NCBI GenBank assembly: GCA_037074705.1
Contig: CM073593.1
Coordinates: 17,179,001-17,243,000, forward strand
DNA length: 64,000 nt
From: Zhengitettix transpicula
Taxonomy: Eukaryota > Arthropoda > Insecta > Orthoptera > Tetrigidae
Direction of reading: 5' to 3'
Part shown: one piece after another, positions 44,851 to 57,110 of the stretch
Layout of the letters: every line of letters starts with the position of its first letter
How positions within the stretch are numbered: position 1 is the first letter of the stretch
Translations under genes and position numbers: made by a program
Notes under the pieces: model-generated
What the model saw: only the letters and a program-made list of their open reading frames with translations
The model's database searches: none
What the model was told of the DNA's origin: nothing

Positions 44851-46775
44851 TAACTTCCTCTTACTACTCAGTCAAGAAGTAACCAAATTTCTTCAAGCTA
44901 TTTTTAACGTCAACGTCAACAAGGTGCAACAATTGTAAAATCTTCGGATTAAAAAATTTTCTGCATATTAATATAAAAAAGTCAAACGAGTCTGCAGGTC
45001 TGTGTTGCGCAGACGACGGTCTGAAACGCCTCAAACGTTGTTTTTGTTGGCAGACCTGGGCAGCATAGGCCATATCGAAAGATTATGTGTGGGTCGAATT
45101 ACAATGCAACGTTGCACGGTAATAAATAGGCTTAGCTTAAACCAGTTTTGAAAATTATTGTCACAAACTCATTTTAGAAACAAAATTGAATTGAAAATAA
45201 AAGGCAATTTCGAATAACTCCTATTAAAAGGCATTCCGGAACTAAGTTGAGACCCATAGCAATTTCGGGACACTTCTCCTGGAATGGCAACAACCGTCGT
45301 CCTATTACGTACGCTTGGAATTACTTCAGACGAGTAGGTAGCGTGTTAGATAACAAACTCCTACTCACTGACGTATGTACTGATGCAGTTGAGAATCATG
45401 GACGGTTATTTTTATGGAACACTTGTCAGCAGTTCAAAAATGGTAACAACCGTCAGCGCATTACGGGAATTTAGTTTCTCACTCACATTTAAGAATAATT
45501 AACTTACCATTTCCGAAGTGGAAGTTAAAAAAAATGTTACAGTTATCACTCGTAGGTCGGGTATGAGAATTTAGCGCTCAGCGTGTCCTAATTCTTAGGA
45601 CTAGTGCGCACATGGCGAGGCTAATGCAGGTCAGGTCTAGGCACGCGGACGCGTAAACAACTCACAAAACGAATGACTCTTTGTCTAATAAAACTGAGTG
45701 CTTAAACAGGCCGAAGTCAGAGATACTGCGGTGGCAGGAGGGGGGGGAGGGAGGGGGTGCATTCGCCAATCCAATTTGCAACATCACAGAAACTGGAGTT
45801 GTCATTCTATGTAAATACCTTGGGACAATACACAGCTCATTAATACGCTCTCAGCAATAGAAAGACTTTCCGTGACCCTGATTCGGGCTCTTATTGATTG
45901 GCGACGCTGCTATATGCAATACCAGGACACTGGAAACTCTGTCCAAATAATGACCTCATACGGAATTACGACAGCTTTTAAATTATCTGACTCGAATATG
46001 GCTTTAAATTTACCGCAGTACTGGTACTATAACAAAAAAAACGAAGATGTAATGAAATAAGAGTTTTGGAGCATCGTGTTCCACTCAGAAGAAACAACAG
46101 TTTCCATCGAAAATTAATATATAGCAAGTGACAGTAAAACAACCAAAGAATTTATTGCACCTAGTAAGGTTTGTGGTATAACCGTGGAGCTGTGTGGGAC
46201 ACACTGACATATTGTGATTGTTTCGCCGCGATTCCTCAGACTTAAAGCTCCGACGATCGTTATGACCTCAATAGATAGATTTGACCGTATTCAACAGATT
46301 TACTGTATAAAACATTTGTATGGAATTATTATAGTGTACGTTGTCTTCAAATTACATAAGCTTTAACCTCTCCAGCTTTACCACTCCTCTTACTGTGCGT
46401 AAGTGTAACACAAACACACTTCCCCCCCCCCCCCCCTTCAAATTTCGGACCCCAAAGAAAATCACTTTCCACAAGTTACTGCATCAGCAGGTTACTGAAG
46501 AAGTGAAACAGAAAAATTATTACAAGGAGACTGGAACAAATGAACTTGACTGCCTGGATACCATCAGCAAACACGGACCTTCATAAGATAACAAAAGATA
46601 AAAGAAATAGAAATATGGATAAAATGAATCCAAATGCAGAGAAGGATGACGTAAAACCTGTCGACGTGTAAATATCTCAAACGAGTATGAGAAGCGACGG
46701 AATGTGAACAGGTCGAAGGAAGTGATGATGGAAACTTGTAGCCTTGTAACCTTTCCGAAATTAAGAGAAATATAA
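44851..46775. other. Unassigned DNA with G and C runs
   Basis: No gene recognised. G-rich runs lie at about 45741-45758 and a 15-base C-run at 46422-46436. Confidence 0.5.
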
Positions 46776-47075
46776 CATGACAATGAGTGTACTGTATAAC
46801 AGGCTGCTGCCTTATGCAGAACACTACCAGTGTGGGTTTAGGGCTAACCGCTCAACAACTGACCATTTATTCACAATAAGACGAGATACATGAGAAGGCG
46901 TATGAGTATAACATCAATCTACTCAATCTACACAACCTATATATATTTTTTAAACAAGCTTTTGATAGCATAAATAGAGAAGCTATGATAAACGACCTTG
47001 CGGCATTGGGCATCCCAGCAAAACTAATAAGGCTTGTCAAAGCCACATTGAATGGATCCAAAGCAATAGTAAGAG
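46776..47075 (+). mobile_element. RTE-like LINE, 5' half of a split copy
   Basis: Reverse-transcriptase motifs YNRLLPYAEHYQCGFRANRS and TTDHLFTIRRDT, then after a frameshift FFKQAFDSINREAMINDLAA and LGIPAKLIRLVKATLNGSKA ending IVR. It stops at 47075 where a jockey LINE is inserted and resumes at 48253. The 12-bp CAATAGTAAGAG occurs at both junctions (47064-47075, 48253-48264). Confidence 0.85.
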
Positions 47076-48252
47076 GTTTTTTTTTTTGATTTATTAAAAT
47101 TAACTTTTAGTCCGAAGACTTTAGAGTTGTGATAATAATATAATAAAAGTATTTACAATTGTAAAAATTAAACAAATAAGGTATTTACAATTTGTAAATA
47201 TTTCACACGTAAACTTGTGGTCTTGGATGTGACCCTTGTCATTCCAAGTTAGAGACGACAGAAACCGATTAACTTGTTTACCGCATATTAACATATTAGC
47301 CGGCATGATGTTAGCGATCGATCTGGTCATGTTGGAAAAGCGTTAAGGAGGTTATGGGAGAAGATGGGAAGAACGGATATTTAATGAGTATGTACTGCCA
47401 ATTGGTAGAAGGGGCTAGAGTTAGGTAATTCCGGAGTGATTTGGGATGATGTCAATTGGGAGTTTACGTTTTAGTCTGCGATTTTGTGAAGGAGGGGGTG
47501 GGTTAGCTCAATGGTGGGATTTGTAAGGTTGATGGAGATATTTATTAGGGACTTGGTAGATTTATGAATTATGGCAGGAATTAGGGAAATTTCAAGGTTT
47601 TTGTGGATAACTGAGTTGCGAAGGTACCAGGGGGAATTGGATATTAAACGGAGAATTTTTTTTTGTTTAGTTTGTATTTTGTTGGAGTGGGAATAGGCAG
47701 TGGATCCCCATATGGCACATGAGTACGACCATTTGGGGCGGATTAAGGATAGATAGAGGAGTCTTTTGGTGCTAAGGGATATGGGAGATTTTCTGTTTGT
47801 AAGAGGTAATGTGGGCTATGTGAGATTCCCATGATAATTTAGAATCAAGGATAAGGCCAAGGTATGGTGTAGTTTGTTGGATAGGTATTTTGGTGCCATT
47901 GAGAAAGGAGTGGTTGAGAGAATGTTTGATATTAAGAGCGAAGGGAATGATTGTGGATTTGGTCGGGTTTATGCTGAGTCTCCATTTTTTAGCCCAGTTT
48001 TCATATATCATTGAGGGCGATTTGTAGTTTTCTGGAGCCCCGAGTCTAGAGAGGATGTTTGGAGGAATATGGCAAGGTCATCTGCAAAAAGTACTGTTTT
48101 AGTAGATAGGTTTTGAGGTATGTCGTGAAAATAGAGGTAACTCTTCCACATGACTTTTGGTCTAAACTCCTAAATGCATGCCATTCTCCATTCATTTTAG
48201 GACGATATTTCAATGCTAAGCATCCCCATTTTGGATCCAGAATTCCCAATCC
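47076..48252 (-). mobile_element. jockey-type LINE, 5'-truncated, inserted in RTE-like LINE
   Basis: On the minus strand it encodes NLSTKTVLFADDLAIFLQTS (catalytic ADD at about 48085) and then WAKKWRLSINPTKSTIIPFA and YLGLILDSKLSWESHIAHIT in another frame. A decayed C-terminal part follows and an A-tail (T-run on plus at 47077-47087). Flanking 12-bp duplications are perfect. The first about 130 bases on the minus strand (48252 to about 48120) do not read as jockey protein and may be rearranged or transduced sequence. Confidence 0.85.
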
Positions 48253-49173
48253 CAATAGTAAGAGTAAATAATGAATATACAGAACCCTTTGCTATTAATA
48301 GCGGCGTAAGACAAGGTGATGCATCCTGGAAGCATCAATTAGAAAAATAGACATGTCCGGGCATATAGTTATTAAGACTCTTCAAATATGGGCCTACGCA
48401 GATGATGTAGCCATAATAAGTAGAAGAGCAGTCTCGCTAAAGGAAACCACAACCGAACTATACTAAGATGCCAAAATAAGAGGATTGGAAATAAGCGGAA
48501 ACAAGACAAAATATATGGAAATTAATAGAACGCAGAACAAGAAATTTGAGAGTTTGAAAGTAAAGAAGTTTTCCTTCTTTCCCCAAGTAAATCAATTCCC
48601 TTATCTGAGTTCACAAATAAACAATTTAAATATAATCTCAAACGAAATTAAAACCCGAATAATAAATGGAAATAGATGCCATTATGCACATAAAAATTTA
48701 ATGAGGTCAAAAATTTTAAATAACAACGCGAAGCTCAAAATATATAAAACCATTATAAGACCGGTTGTGACTTACGGATGCGAGACATGGACCATGACAA
48801 GTACGGACGAAAAGATGTTAGGTTCTTTTGAGCGACGGATCTTGATAAGGATATACGGCCCTAAAAAGAATAATGAAAGTAGCTACAGGGTTCTAATGAA
48901 CCATGAGCTGGACAATCTGATTAATCAAGCAAATATCTTAAGGTACGTGAAGAGTAGAAGAATTGCATGGTTTGGACATGTGATGAGGATGTGTGAGAAC
49001 AGAACACCTAAGAAAATTATGCGAAGAATAAGAGAAAGACCTCGGTTACGATGGATAGACGGAGTTGAGTAGGATATGAGGACGATGGGAGTACGAGGAT
49101 GGAGACGACTAGCGAATGATAGGGGAGAATTGAATAATATTGTTGAGAAGGCCAAAACCCATCCAGGGTTGTA
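48253..49173 (+). mobile_element. RTE-like LINE, 3' half of a split copy
   Basis: It resumes with VNNEYTEPFAINSGVRQGDA, a classic reverse-transcriptase motif. An open frame follows at 48485-49069 with SGNKTKYMEINR, YKTIIRPVVTYGCETWTMTS, FERRILIRIYGP, RRIAWFGHVMRM and RPRLRWIDGVE, and the end reads MRTMGVRGWRRLANDRGE and EKAKTHPGL before TAA. A deletion near 48330 and several shifts have killed it. The 195-codon open frame is the longest in the window and should not be read as a host gene. Confidence 0.88.
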
Positions 49174-51489
49174 AAGCAAATAATTGAATAACATGACAAT
49201 CAAACTTGTTCGGAGAAAGTCCAGAAGCAAACATCCAAACATCACTAACGTCTTGGTGACAACTTACCTGATACAAATTATATTTAGAATACATTAATTC
49301 CATAAGTCCTCGGTTGACAGATTCAACAAGTACAATTCCGTTAATAGTAAAGAAATTATACAAAATTTAGAGAAACCGCCCAAAATTGAATTTTACTAGT
49401 TACTAGTGAAACTAATGCCATTAATACAAAAGGGAGATATAAAAATATATCAACTCCAACAATTCTCTTATTTATTTTCAGAATAGCAGCCTCCTTTTGG
49501 GGATTAACTAGCTCAGTCAAGACTTCTAAGATTTGAAACTCTGGGAATGGAATTTGAAATTTTCGAAATATCTGATAATATCTATTATTTTTGATCTGTT
49601 TATATAGGTGAGTGGAGCTGTGAATTTCACGGCCCCAAATCCTTTACGTTTTATAATGAGGAATTAAAAAGGGAGAGAGACTCAAATCTAAGGATCTGAC
49701 ATACCTTTAGTGACCAATTTTGGATTGTTGTGATCCCTATCGAACAAAAACAACAACAAATAGAATCGTTGGAGAAAGTTCCGAAAAGCCATGGATTGAA
49801 ATATATATTTTAAAATATAGTAACAAATTCCAATAGCATAGTTATACCGGTAGATGATCAGAAAAAAAAACAAATCAATGAAAATTTTCATTCCTTAAGT
49901 AGGACGATCAACAAATAGTGTTAGAGAAAGCCAAGAAAATAAATGTAAGTTAAATCATCACGAAGTAATCTAATTAATCTTATGTAATTAATTTAAATGT
50001 TAAATCCAAAATGCAGTGTTAAAGCGTTATTAATATCCTCGCAGCGTTTTTCAGGGTACAAAATTTAATAAGGTCAATGGATTACAGTTAATGTGAGATT
50101 AGAATCAATTTGTATACAGGACAATATAATCATGTGTCAGCGACGGGGATATTCGGCCAATTGTATATTAGCACTGTGCATAAATGCACACATTCGCTCA
50201 CGAATTTGAATTCCTTCACGGTTCACTTTTCATTTTAGTTGATTAAACGCTCCTTTGCCCTTTCCGAGAATTGATTCCGAATTACTTACGCGGGATGACT
50301 CAAGAAAATCGCCAAAATAGGGATACAGTATAGAAGTCTTCAATAACGTCAACAATACTTTCGAAAATTTCCCAGTTGCCTAATACAAAATACACAACTC
50401 TCTCGTGAGTGTAGCAAACACAGAAGGTTACAACAAATAGTGAATATTATTTACACATGTTGATCGCCATGTATGACATTTATTTCATTTTCAGCTGAGT
50501 TAAGCATAAAGTCGTTCTAAGAACTGGAAGGATATTCATTTAACCTTGTATTTACCTCGTAACTAGACAATCTAGGAAGTGGATCAAGGAAAACTATATA
50601 TCGTAAGTTGTTCCATGATTTAAACAACAAAATTACCGTATTAGTATATGCATCTGTTCTCAATTGAACTTTTAAAAATATATCGTGTAGTATTCCACAA
50701 CACTAATTACATATGGTTCAACAACGCAATTACTCAAATATTATTATTAATTATTTTCACCTTAATGTGTTCACCCTAGAGATATTTTGCGACATTCCCG
50801 ATGTTTTCCCAATATTTTCATTTCAGCATAGTTCCTCCAAATTAGTCACCTGACACAATTTTTTATTATTATTTTTTTAAAAAAAGCGTAATTGAATCAC
50901 CGATGGTGTGAATCCAATTGTTAAAGCAAACAACTCTCATGAGTACAGACCTTTACGCACTCACGCAAGCAAGGACGGCTAAGGCTAGTCTAGCCAAACA
51001 GCCTTGCGTGTCTCACTCCAGTACGTCACAAAATGCATACACAAGCTGTTTGACGATGCTCTTCACGTTAGATTAGTAACGCCAGCACGTAAAAGAAACT
51101 TGGGTGAAATATGGGGCGCCGCGTTAACAGTAGACTTTATGCTGGTGAAGTAGGGTGGTAATTGCTTAAATAGTAACGAATAACAGAACACGCAAAAGCT
51201 TTTGAGCACGTACGCTACGGTTGAATCAGCATATTATAAAGACATACATTACAGCTCTAGAAACAAGGTTAGTACTACGCAAAGATCAATCTATATAACA
51301 GATGATGAGACATACTTGACTCCCGGTTCATGTTTCGGTGTCTTTATTCAGGAACGAATACTAAAAAAGTCCTTGGTTTTGGATATCTGATCAAGAGTCT
51401 AGATACAAATTTTAGTACAAAGCGTGAAATTCGGGTTAAAATATATGAGAGAAATTTCAAAAAGTAAATTTATTTCATCTCTATGTAAA
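49174..51489. other. Unassigned AT-rich DNA
   Basis: No gene recognised. A minus-strand frame ending at about 49268 (YSKYNLYQ, then a GTAAGT donor-like site) is exon-like in form but has no recognisable similarity. The rest is featureless. Confidence 0.45.
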
Positions 51490-52130
51490 AAAAAATGAAA
51501 GTATATTTGTTTGTCTCGTATGCGCTCCTATACCATTCGTCAGTTTGCAAAGAAACATTGGTGAGTTATTGTTTACACGACCCGCGAAGGTATCTGTCGG
51601 CCTCTCGAAGCGTTAGATCTCCACGGGGATGGATATTTTAAAAAGTACGAAAACGGCCGATATTTGCGTCGAATAAATATTTTTCGGGGCCAATGATATT
51701 GAGTGTTTCTCCCAATGTTGTTTGTGAAAAGACATGGGGGTGGAGCACCTTTAGGGGAGAGAACGTTACATGAAAATAACGCGAAAACAATTCTGACTGG
51801 GTGCGGCGTTATAGAAGTCGCTGAGTTTAATTCTGACATTCAACGTGCCGATAAAGTTGTAGTACAGCCTCTAGAACTGGTTATGGACAAGGTAAAAAAA
51901 AAAGTTACATGTACAATCTTAAACGCGTGGATCAATTTCCACCAAACTTTGTACACATGTTACTTACGATCGAAGGACAAACACTGGTTGGGTAAAACGC
52001 GCCTAGCACTTATAAGAGTAGATTGTACCAGGAGTATTTGTGTGTCTTTTAAAACACCGAGAACATTTTTGTCTCTCTCAGGGTACCACGAATATTTTCA
52101 CCTCTCTTAAGGTACCAGAATATTACGTGT
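51490..52130 (+). repeat. Interspersed repeat with degenerate minisatellite, copy 2
   Basis: In opposite orientation to 21477-22385 but with the same order of blocks: ACGGCCGATATT with ATATTTTTCG, AAAGTTGTAGTAC, GTACACATGTTACTTACGAT, and minisatellite units at 52025-52125 (GAGAACATTTTTGTCTCTCT, CAGGGTACC, CTCTCTTAAGGTACC). A 135-codon frame at 51703-52107 overlaps the repeat and is not conserved in copy 1, so it is not called a gene. Confidence 0.55.
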
Positions 52131-54163
52131 ACCGAAATGTTTCGAAAAATTGTTTTAGCAATGTAAAATGGAACATCTTGAAGCGATGTGGATTTAATAG
52201 GAAAAGGGAAACAGGTGACAGAGAAGTTGTAAATAAAAAAAAGAATTATTTAATCGCTACCATGTTGAGATAGCAATTAAGGATAAAAGAAAATTTCACT
52301 ACGAGCAAAAGTACACAGAGAGCAAATACCCATGCTAAGATTTGCAGCTTGGCAAAAAACGTAATAAGTAATGGGAAAGATTTAAAAGGAACGAATAAAC
52401 TGGAAAAGTTAGGCTTACAAGAAAAATAAATCAAATTGGAAATAATAAGAAAATTGTTGCAATTGTTTTCAAAACGATGAACGAATCGAAACTGTTTCGA
52501 TATTTAGGGATGGGTGCAGACATCCATCAAAAGTACGTATAAGAGCAGAAGCGAAGTCTTCATTCTTCCGAAGGAAGTACACAGAAGGTGAGGTGAAACC
52601 GGGACAGTTGGAAAGTACGATAAATAAAATATGTTTTTGAAAAGTAGGAAAACCGATCAATAATAAAAGTTAAGGGGACATATAAAGTATGGAATTAAGA
52701 AGTTAGAACAGATATTACCGAAAGAAGAAATCATTGAAGTATTCCAAAATGACAAAAGTTAGTGGAGAGGCCAAAGTAGTAGAAGAGAAGTAAGAAAAGT
52801 AAATAATTAAGGATATCGAAAAGCTAGAGCGGGGAAAAAAATGGGAGTAAGCAGTTTTACAGCAAAGCTTTTAAATGGAGCATTAATCTAGCAAACATGA
52901 CTTATTGAAATACGTTTGTAAAAGGAAATTTATTTGCCAATCATCCATGACTACTAAATCGTACAGTGCATCTTGATGATAGGACTGGCTAAACAAATAA
53001 TGTAAATATATTACAAATTTTGGAGGTGAAGGAAAAATAGTATTGACGAAAAGTATTAGTCAAAACGAGGTCGTATTTGGAAAAATTATGTAACTTCTAA
53101 AATTTTAAATCCATTATAAGAATATATAGATGGCTCAATAGAAAGGTAAAGACGAGTGTGAAGACAGTTGCATCCTTTCCTTACGAACAAAGCTGGAACG
53201 GTCGCGTTGAAAGGAAGGCCAATGGCCAGGTGCGTGGCGGAAGTAACTGCAGTTCCTTTTCAGGATACACAAGGATCCTTCCAGCAGGCCTTGTTCGCCT
53301 GCCGACCTCGTGGCTGCTAGTAAACGATTACAGAGGCCGACTAGTCTTGCAGCGCGAGCAAAACAGAATTTATTAACTGCCAAATAGGCAGATCGAGCGG
53401 TCGAGGTCTCGTGACCACAAGGGAATTAGATGTGGTCCCTCGCTCAACGAAATGAAATTCATGCATTGGCCACGTGAAACAACGTCACCCTGCTCACGTA
53501 AAAAATAATATACACCCTCAAAGAAAGTGACATTATTTTAAGAGACGAACGAAAGTCACCATTTCAATATTTCGGTCGCAGAGTTCATGTTTCAAACAGC
53601 GAAAAGTCTCCGTGGAAATATGCGTCAATTTCAAAGAAAGAAATTTTCAATAAATTGGCGTACTACGACCCAAAGTTACTATACAACTATTTCAAAACCG
53701 TGGATTTAATCAATTTTTTTCCAGTTATGCTACAGGAGATCTTGTAAAGATTCGATAACGTCAAAAATTAGATTTTGTCATCTCGCTTTGTACCGTTTTA
53801 ATCAGACATACATTACGCAATGGTCTGGAACCTTGATATCTCAGCGTGATAAATACCGAGATAGGCTATTGGTTGTGCTGCAACAACATAAGTAAAAATG
53901 AAAGACAGAATCTGCTTCCCTCCGTCTCTTGTAACTTTACAGCGAGTCCACAATTGATAAAGAAGACTTGCCAGCTTCCTAGCCAGCTCGGAGTTATCCA
54001 AGTGGAAAGTTTGCGGACAGCAACGGATGTTTCAGAGAGTTCTGTCTGCGCCTCAATTAAATTAGTTCGTACTTGAAATTCCCTTCTCTGAGACCATACG
54101 GCAACATGGAAAAATTAAATAAATAGACATATTTAAGACGCCAAATGCACTAACGCTTAAATA
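52131..54163. other. Mostly unassigned; possible LINE fragment
   Basis: At about 52750-52880 a plus-strand frame reads KDIEKLERGKKMGVSSFTAK followed by LLNGA, faintly like the segment before the reverse-transcriptase fingers of RTE-type LINEs. It is too short to be sure. The GC-richer part at 53150-53390 has open frames on both strands with no known domain. Nothing else was identified. Confidence 0.35.
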
Positions 54164-54854
54164 CAAGGTCTGTAAACATGAATTTGCTTATAGATGGCGC
54201 CAGTTGTCAGTGTAGTTACCGTCACACACCCTCATTAACACCTTCTTCTTGGGTTTACATTAGTCCGAGACGTTTGACTCGCAACAACACCAATTTAATG
54301 CAAGTAAGTATTTTAACGTATCGTTGAAACTATCGATTTCTGTGCCTGAAAACTGCGATTCGCGGACAGCATCGATTTTCTGTTACCATTTGAAATAACT
54401 GCTGCAGAATCGCATCGAACGCTCGACCAAGCTTGCTCTTTGTAAATCTCAATGCTTTGAGTGGTTTAACAAACTCAAAAGTGACGATTTTGACGTGAGA
54501 AACGAAGAACGCGGAAGACCACCGAGAAAGATCGAAGACATCGCAATTGCCAAGCATTGTTTGATAAGGATGACGCTCAAACCAAACAACAACAACTAAC
54601 AGATCAATTAAATGTGACACAAGAAAAGCCGTCTCCATACGCTTGACAGTCACGGGAAAGATCCAGAAGGTGGGAAAATGAGTTCCACATGAACTGAAAG
54701 ACAGCAGGTAAACCAGAAAACTACTTGGCCAAATGCAGCTCGCCATCATGCTTTCTCTATCGAATTGTGACTGGTGATGAAGAATTGATATACAGTGGAC
54801 ACCGCTTATTGTTATCACTTTGGGCCACAAATAATGTAATAACGTTAACCGATT

Positions 54855-55785
54855 GATAACTTTTTTATTTTTTTATTGAAATTAACTCTTAGCCCTGAGA
54901 GTTTACAGTCGTATAATTTAACATAATGAAATTATTTACAATTTGTAAATATTTAACAGTCGTGGATATGAGCCTTGTCATTCCAAGTTAGAGACGAGAG
55001 AAACCGATTAACTTGTTTACAACATATTGACGAAGGTTTTCCGGCATGATGTTTGGGATCATCTGATCATCGAGGAAACATCGTGTTATGAAATGCATTA
55101 AGGAGGTTATGGGGATGATGGGAAGAACGGGTATTTAGGGAGTATGTACTGCCAGTTGGTAGGTGGGGGTTAGAGTTAGATAATTCCGGAGTGATTTAGG
55201 GGGAGGATGATGTCAATTGGGAGTTTAAGTTTTAGTCTGCGGTTATGTGTAGGACGGGGCGGGTTACTGTAGAAGATCTCAATGGTTGGATTTGGATGGT
55301 TGATGGAGAAATTTATTAGGAACTTATTGAATTTATTAATTATAGTAGGAATAAGGGGAATTTCAAGGTATTTGTGGATAACTGAGTTGCGAAGCTACCA
55401 GGAGGAATTTGAGAATAATCGGAGAATTTTGTTTGGTATGGTTTGTATTTTGTTGGAGTAGGAATAGGCAGAGAATCCCCATATGGCACATGAGTACGAC
55501 GGATTAAGGATAGATAGAGAAGTCTTTTGGTGCTAAGGGATATGAGAGATTTTCTGTTGATAAGAGGAAAGAGTTGTTTTATTTTGTTGTGGATTCTGAA
55601 GGCAATGTGGGTTATGTGAGGTTTCCTCGATAATTTGGAATCGAGGATAAGGCTTAGGTATGGTGTAGTTTGTTGGATAGGTATTTTGGTGCTGTTAAAA
55701 AAGAAGGACTGGTTGAGTGAATGTTTGGTTTTAAGGGTAAAGGGAATGATTGTGATTTGGTAGGGTTTATAATAGACGAAAAATT
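54855..55785 (-). mobile_element. jockey-type LINE 3' part inside the CAGTG element
   Basis: The sequence is closely similar to 47090-47990, including CTTGTCATTCCAAGTTAGAG, GATTAACTTGTTTA and CAGTTGGTAG-type blocks. On the minus strand it corresponds to the jockey C-terminal region and 3'UTR, with a T-run on plus at its left end marking the A-tail. The open frame is broken. Similarity to the 47-kb copy suggests the same subfamily. Confidence 0.75.
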
Positions 55786-56229
55786 ATAATTGAAGATTAT
55801 AAATTAAAAAAGAGAGTTACCTGTACTTCTTTAGTTTACTATTTGGAATGCATCCATTCATATAATTGATTTATGCCTTTACCAAGAAATTAAAATGTAT
55901 TTAATAAATAATACTGCATAGACTGTATATTGCAATACATTACAATGCCTGGCACATTAATTATAATTTTAAAAGTCCTCAACTACTGTTTATTTCTGGA
56001 TTTCTCCGAGGATTCCATTATTGGAAACCTTGTACTCACGTTTTTTAAAATCTACAGACCGGTGCTGTACACCACGTTAATTGATAAGTCTTGACGTTTA
56101 GGAAAACTTTTTACGCTATCCATCACTGGATAACTTTGCGAAGGAATGGGAACCCTCGGCTTTACGAACCAAACTGAAGTCACAATTAGGACTCAACGAT
56201 AGAAGTAGGTGGATAAGGGTGTAAACTGA

Positions 56230-57110
56230 TAGGAGAGGATTTTGGCCAAAAGATCTACTTTTTTGGGGGGGATGAGTTATGCAAAAGTGGGGGATATCAA
56301 AACCATTTCTCCCCAATATACCTTATTCAGTCAGCGGTCCCTTGGCGCACTCCTATATTCCATCTATACCCATGATATCCCCCAAACAACAGCAACAATA
56401 TGCCGACGATATAGCCATACTTTGCTAGTACCATGACTACGAATCGGCTACAATACAACTGCAAAGTGCAATCAACCATGTAGCCATTTGAGCAAATAAT
56501 TGAAGAATAACCATAAACCCAAACAAATCCATCACAGTTCCTTTTTCCCTAAAAAAAAGTACCATTCACCAACAATATCTATATTAACAACACACCCATT
56601 CCAAACAAACAAAACCTTAAATACTTTGGACTAATACTTGATTCAAAACTAACATGGTCCCAACACACCAGTCACATTAAAAAAAATAATCACCGCTTTA
56701 AAATACTAAAACCATTAATTAATCCCAATTCTCCTTTTTCCCTTTCAATGAAAAAAACTAGTTTATATATCCCTTATTTCCATTATGGAAGTACGGCTGT
56801 AACATTTGGGGTTCCGCAGCCAAAACACACATCATCAAGATCCAAACATTCCAAAATAAAATCCTTCGTTATATGACAAACTTTCCCTGGTACTTCTCGC
56901 ATCCATAGTGACCTCAATATAACATATATTCACAAAACAATAACCAAATACATACTTCTTCAATACAAAGAAGACAATTCACCCCAACCCGTTAATATCC
57001 GATACAGCTGCCTCTTCTCCACCTCACGTCCAACATGGCCAATTAAAAAGAACGAGACCGAGAGACCTAATTATTATCCAGTAAAAGTACCTGAGGTGAA
57101 ACAAAATGTG
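56230..57110 (+). mobile_element. jockey-type LINE fragment inside the CAGTG element
   Basis: Plus-strand pieces QRSLGALLYSIYTHDIPQTT, then a shifted ADD box (GCCGACGATATAGCCATA at 56402-56419), NPNKSITVPFS-like and YFGLILDSKL-like segments. It is the same clade as 43195-44400. It lies downstream of, and oppositely oriented to, the piece at 54855-55785. Stops are numerous. Confidence 0.7.

Noticed and set aside
48485..49072. 195-codon open frame as a host gene
   Set aside because: Its motifs (CETWT, GHVMRM, RPRLRW) are those of an RTE-like LINE C-terminus and it continues a broken LINE upstream.
51703..52110. 135-codon plus-strand open frame
   Set aside because: It overlaps the interspersed repeat and minisatellite at 51490-52130 and the frame is not preserved in the sister copy at 21477-22385.
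54330..54830. 166-codon minus-strand open frame
   Set aside because: It is antisense to the mariner transposase pieces (FDVRNEERGRPP on plus) and has no similarity of its own.
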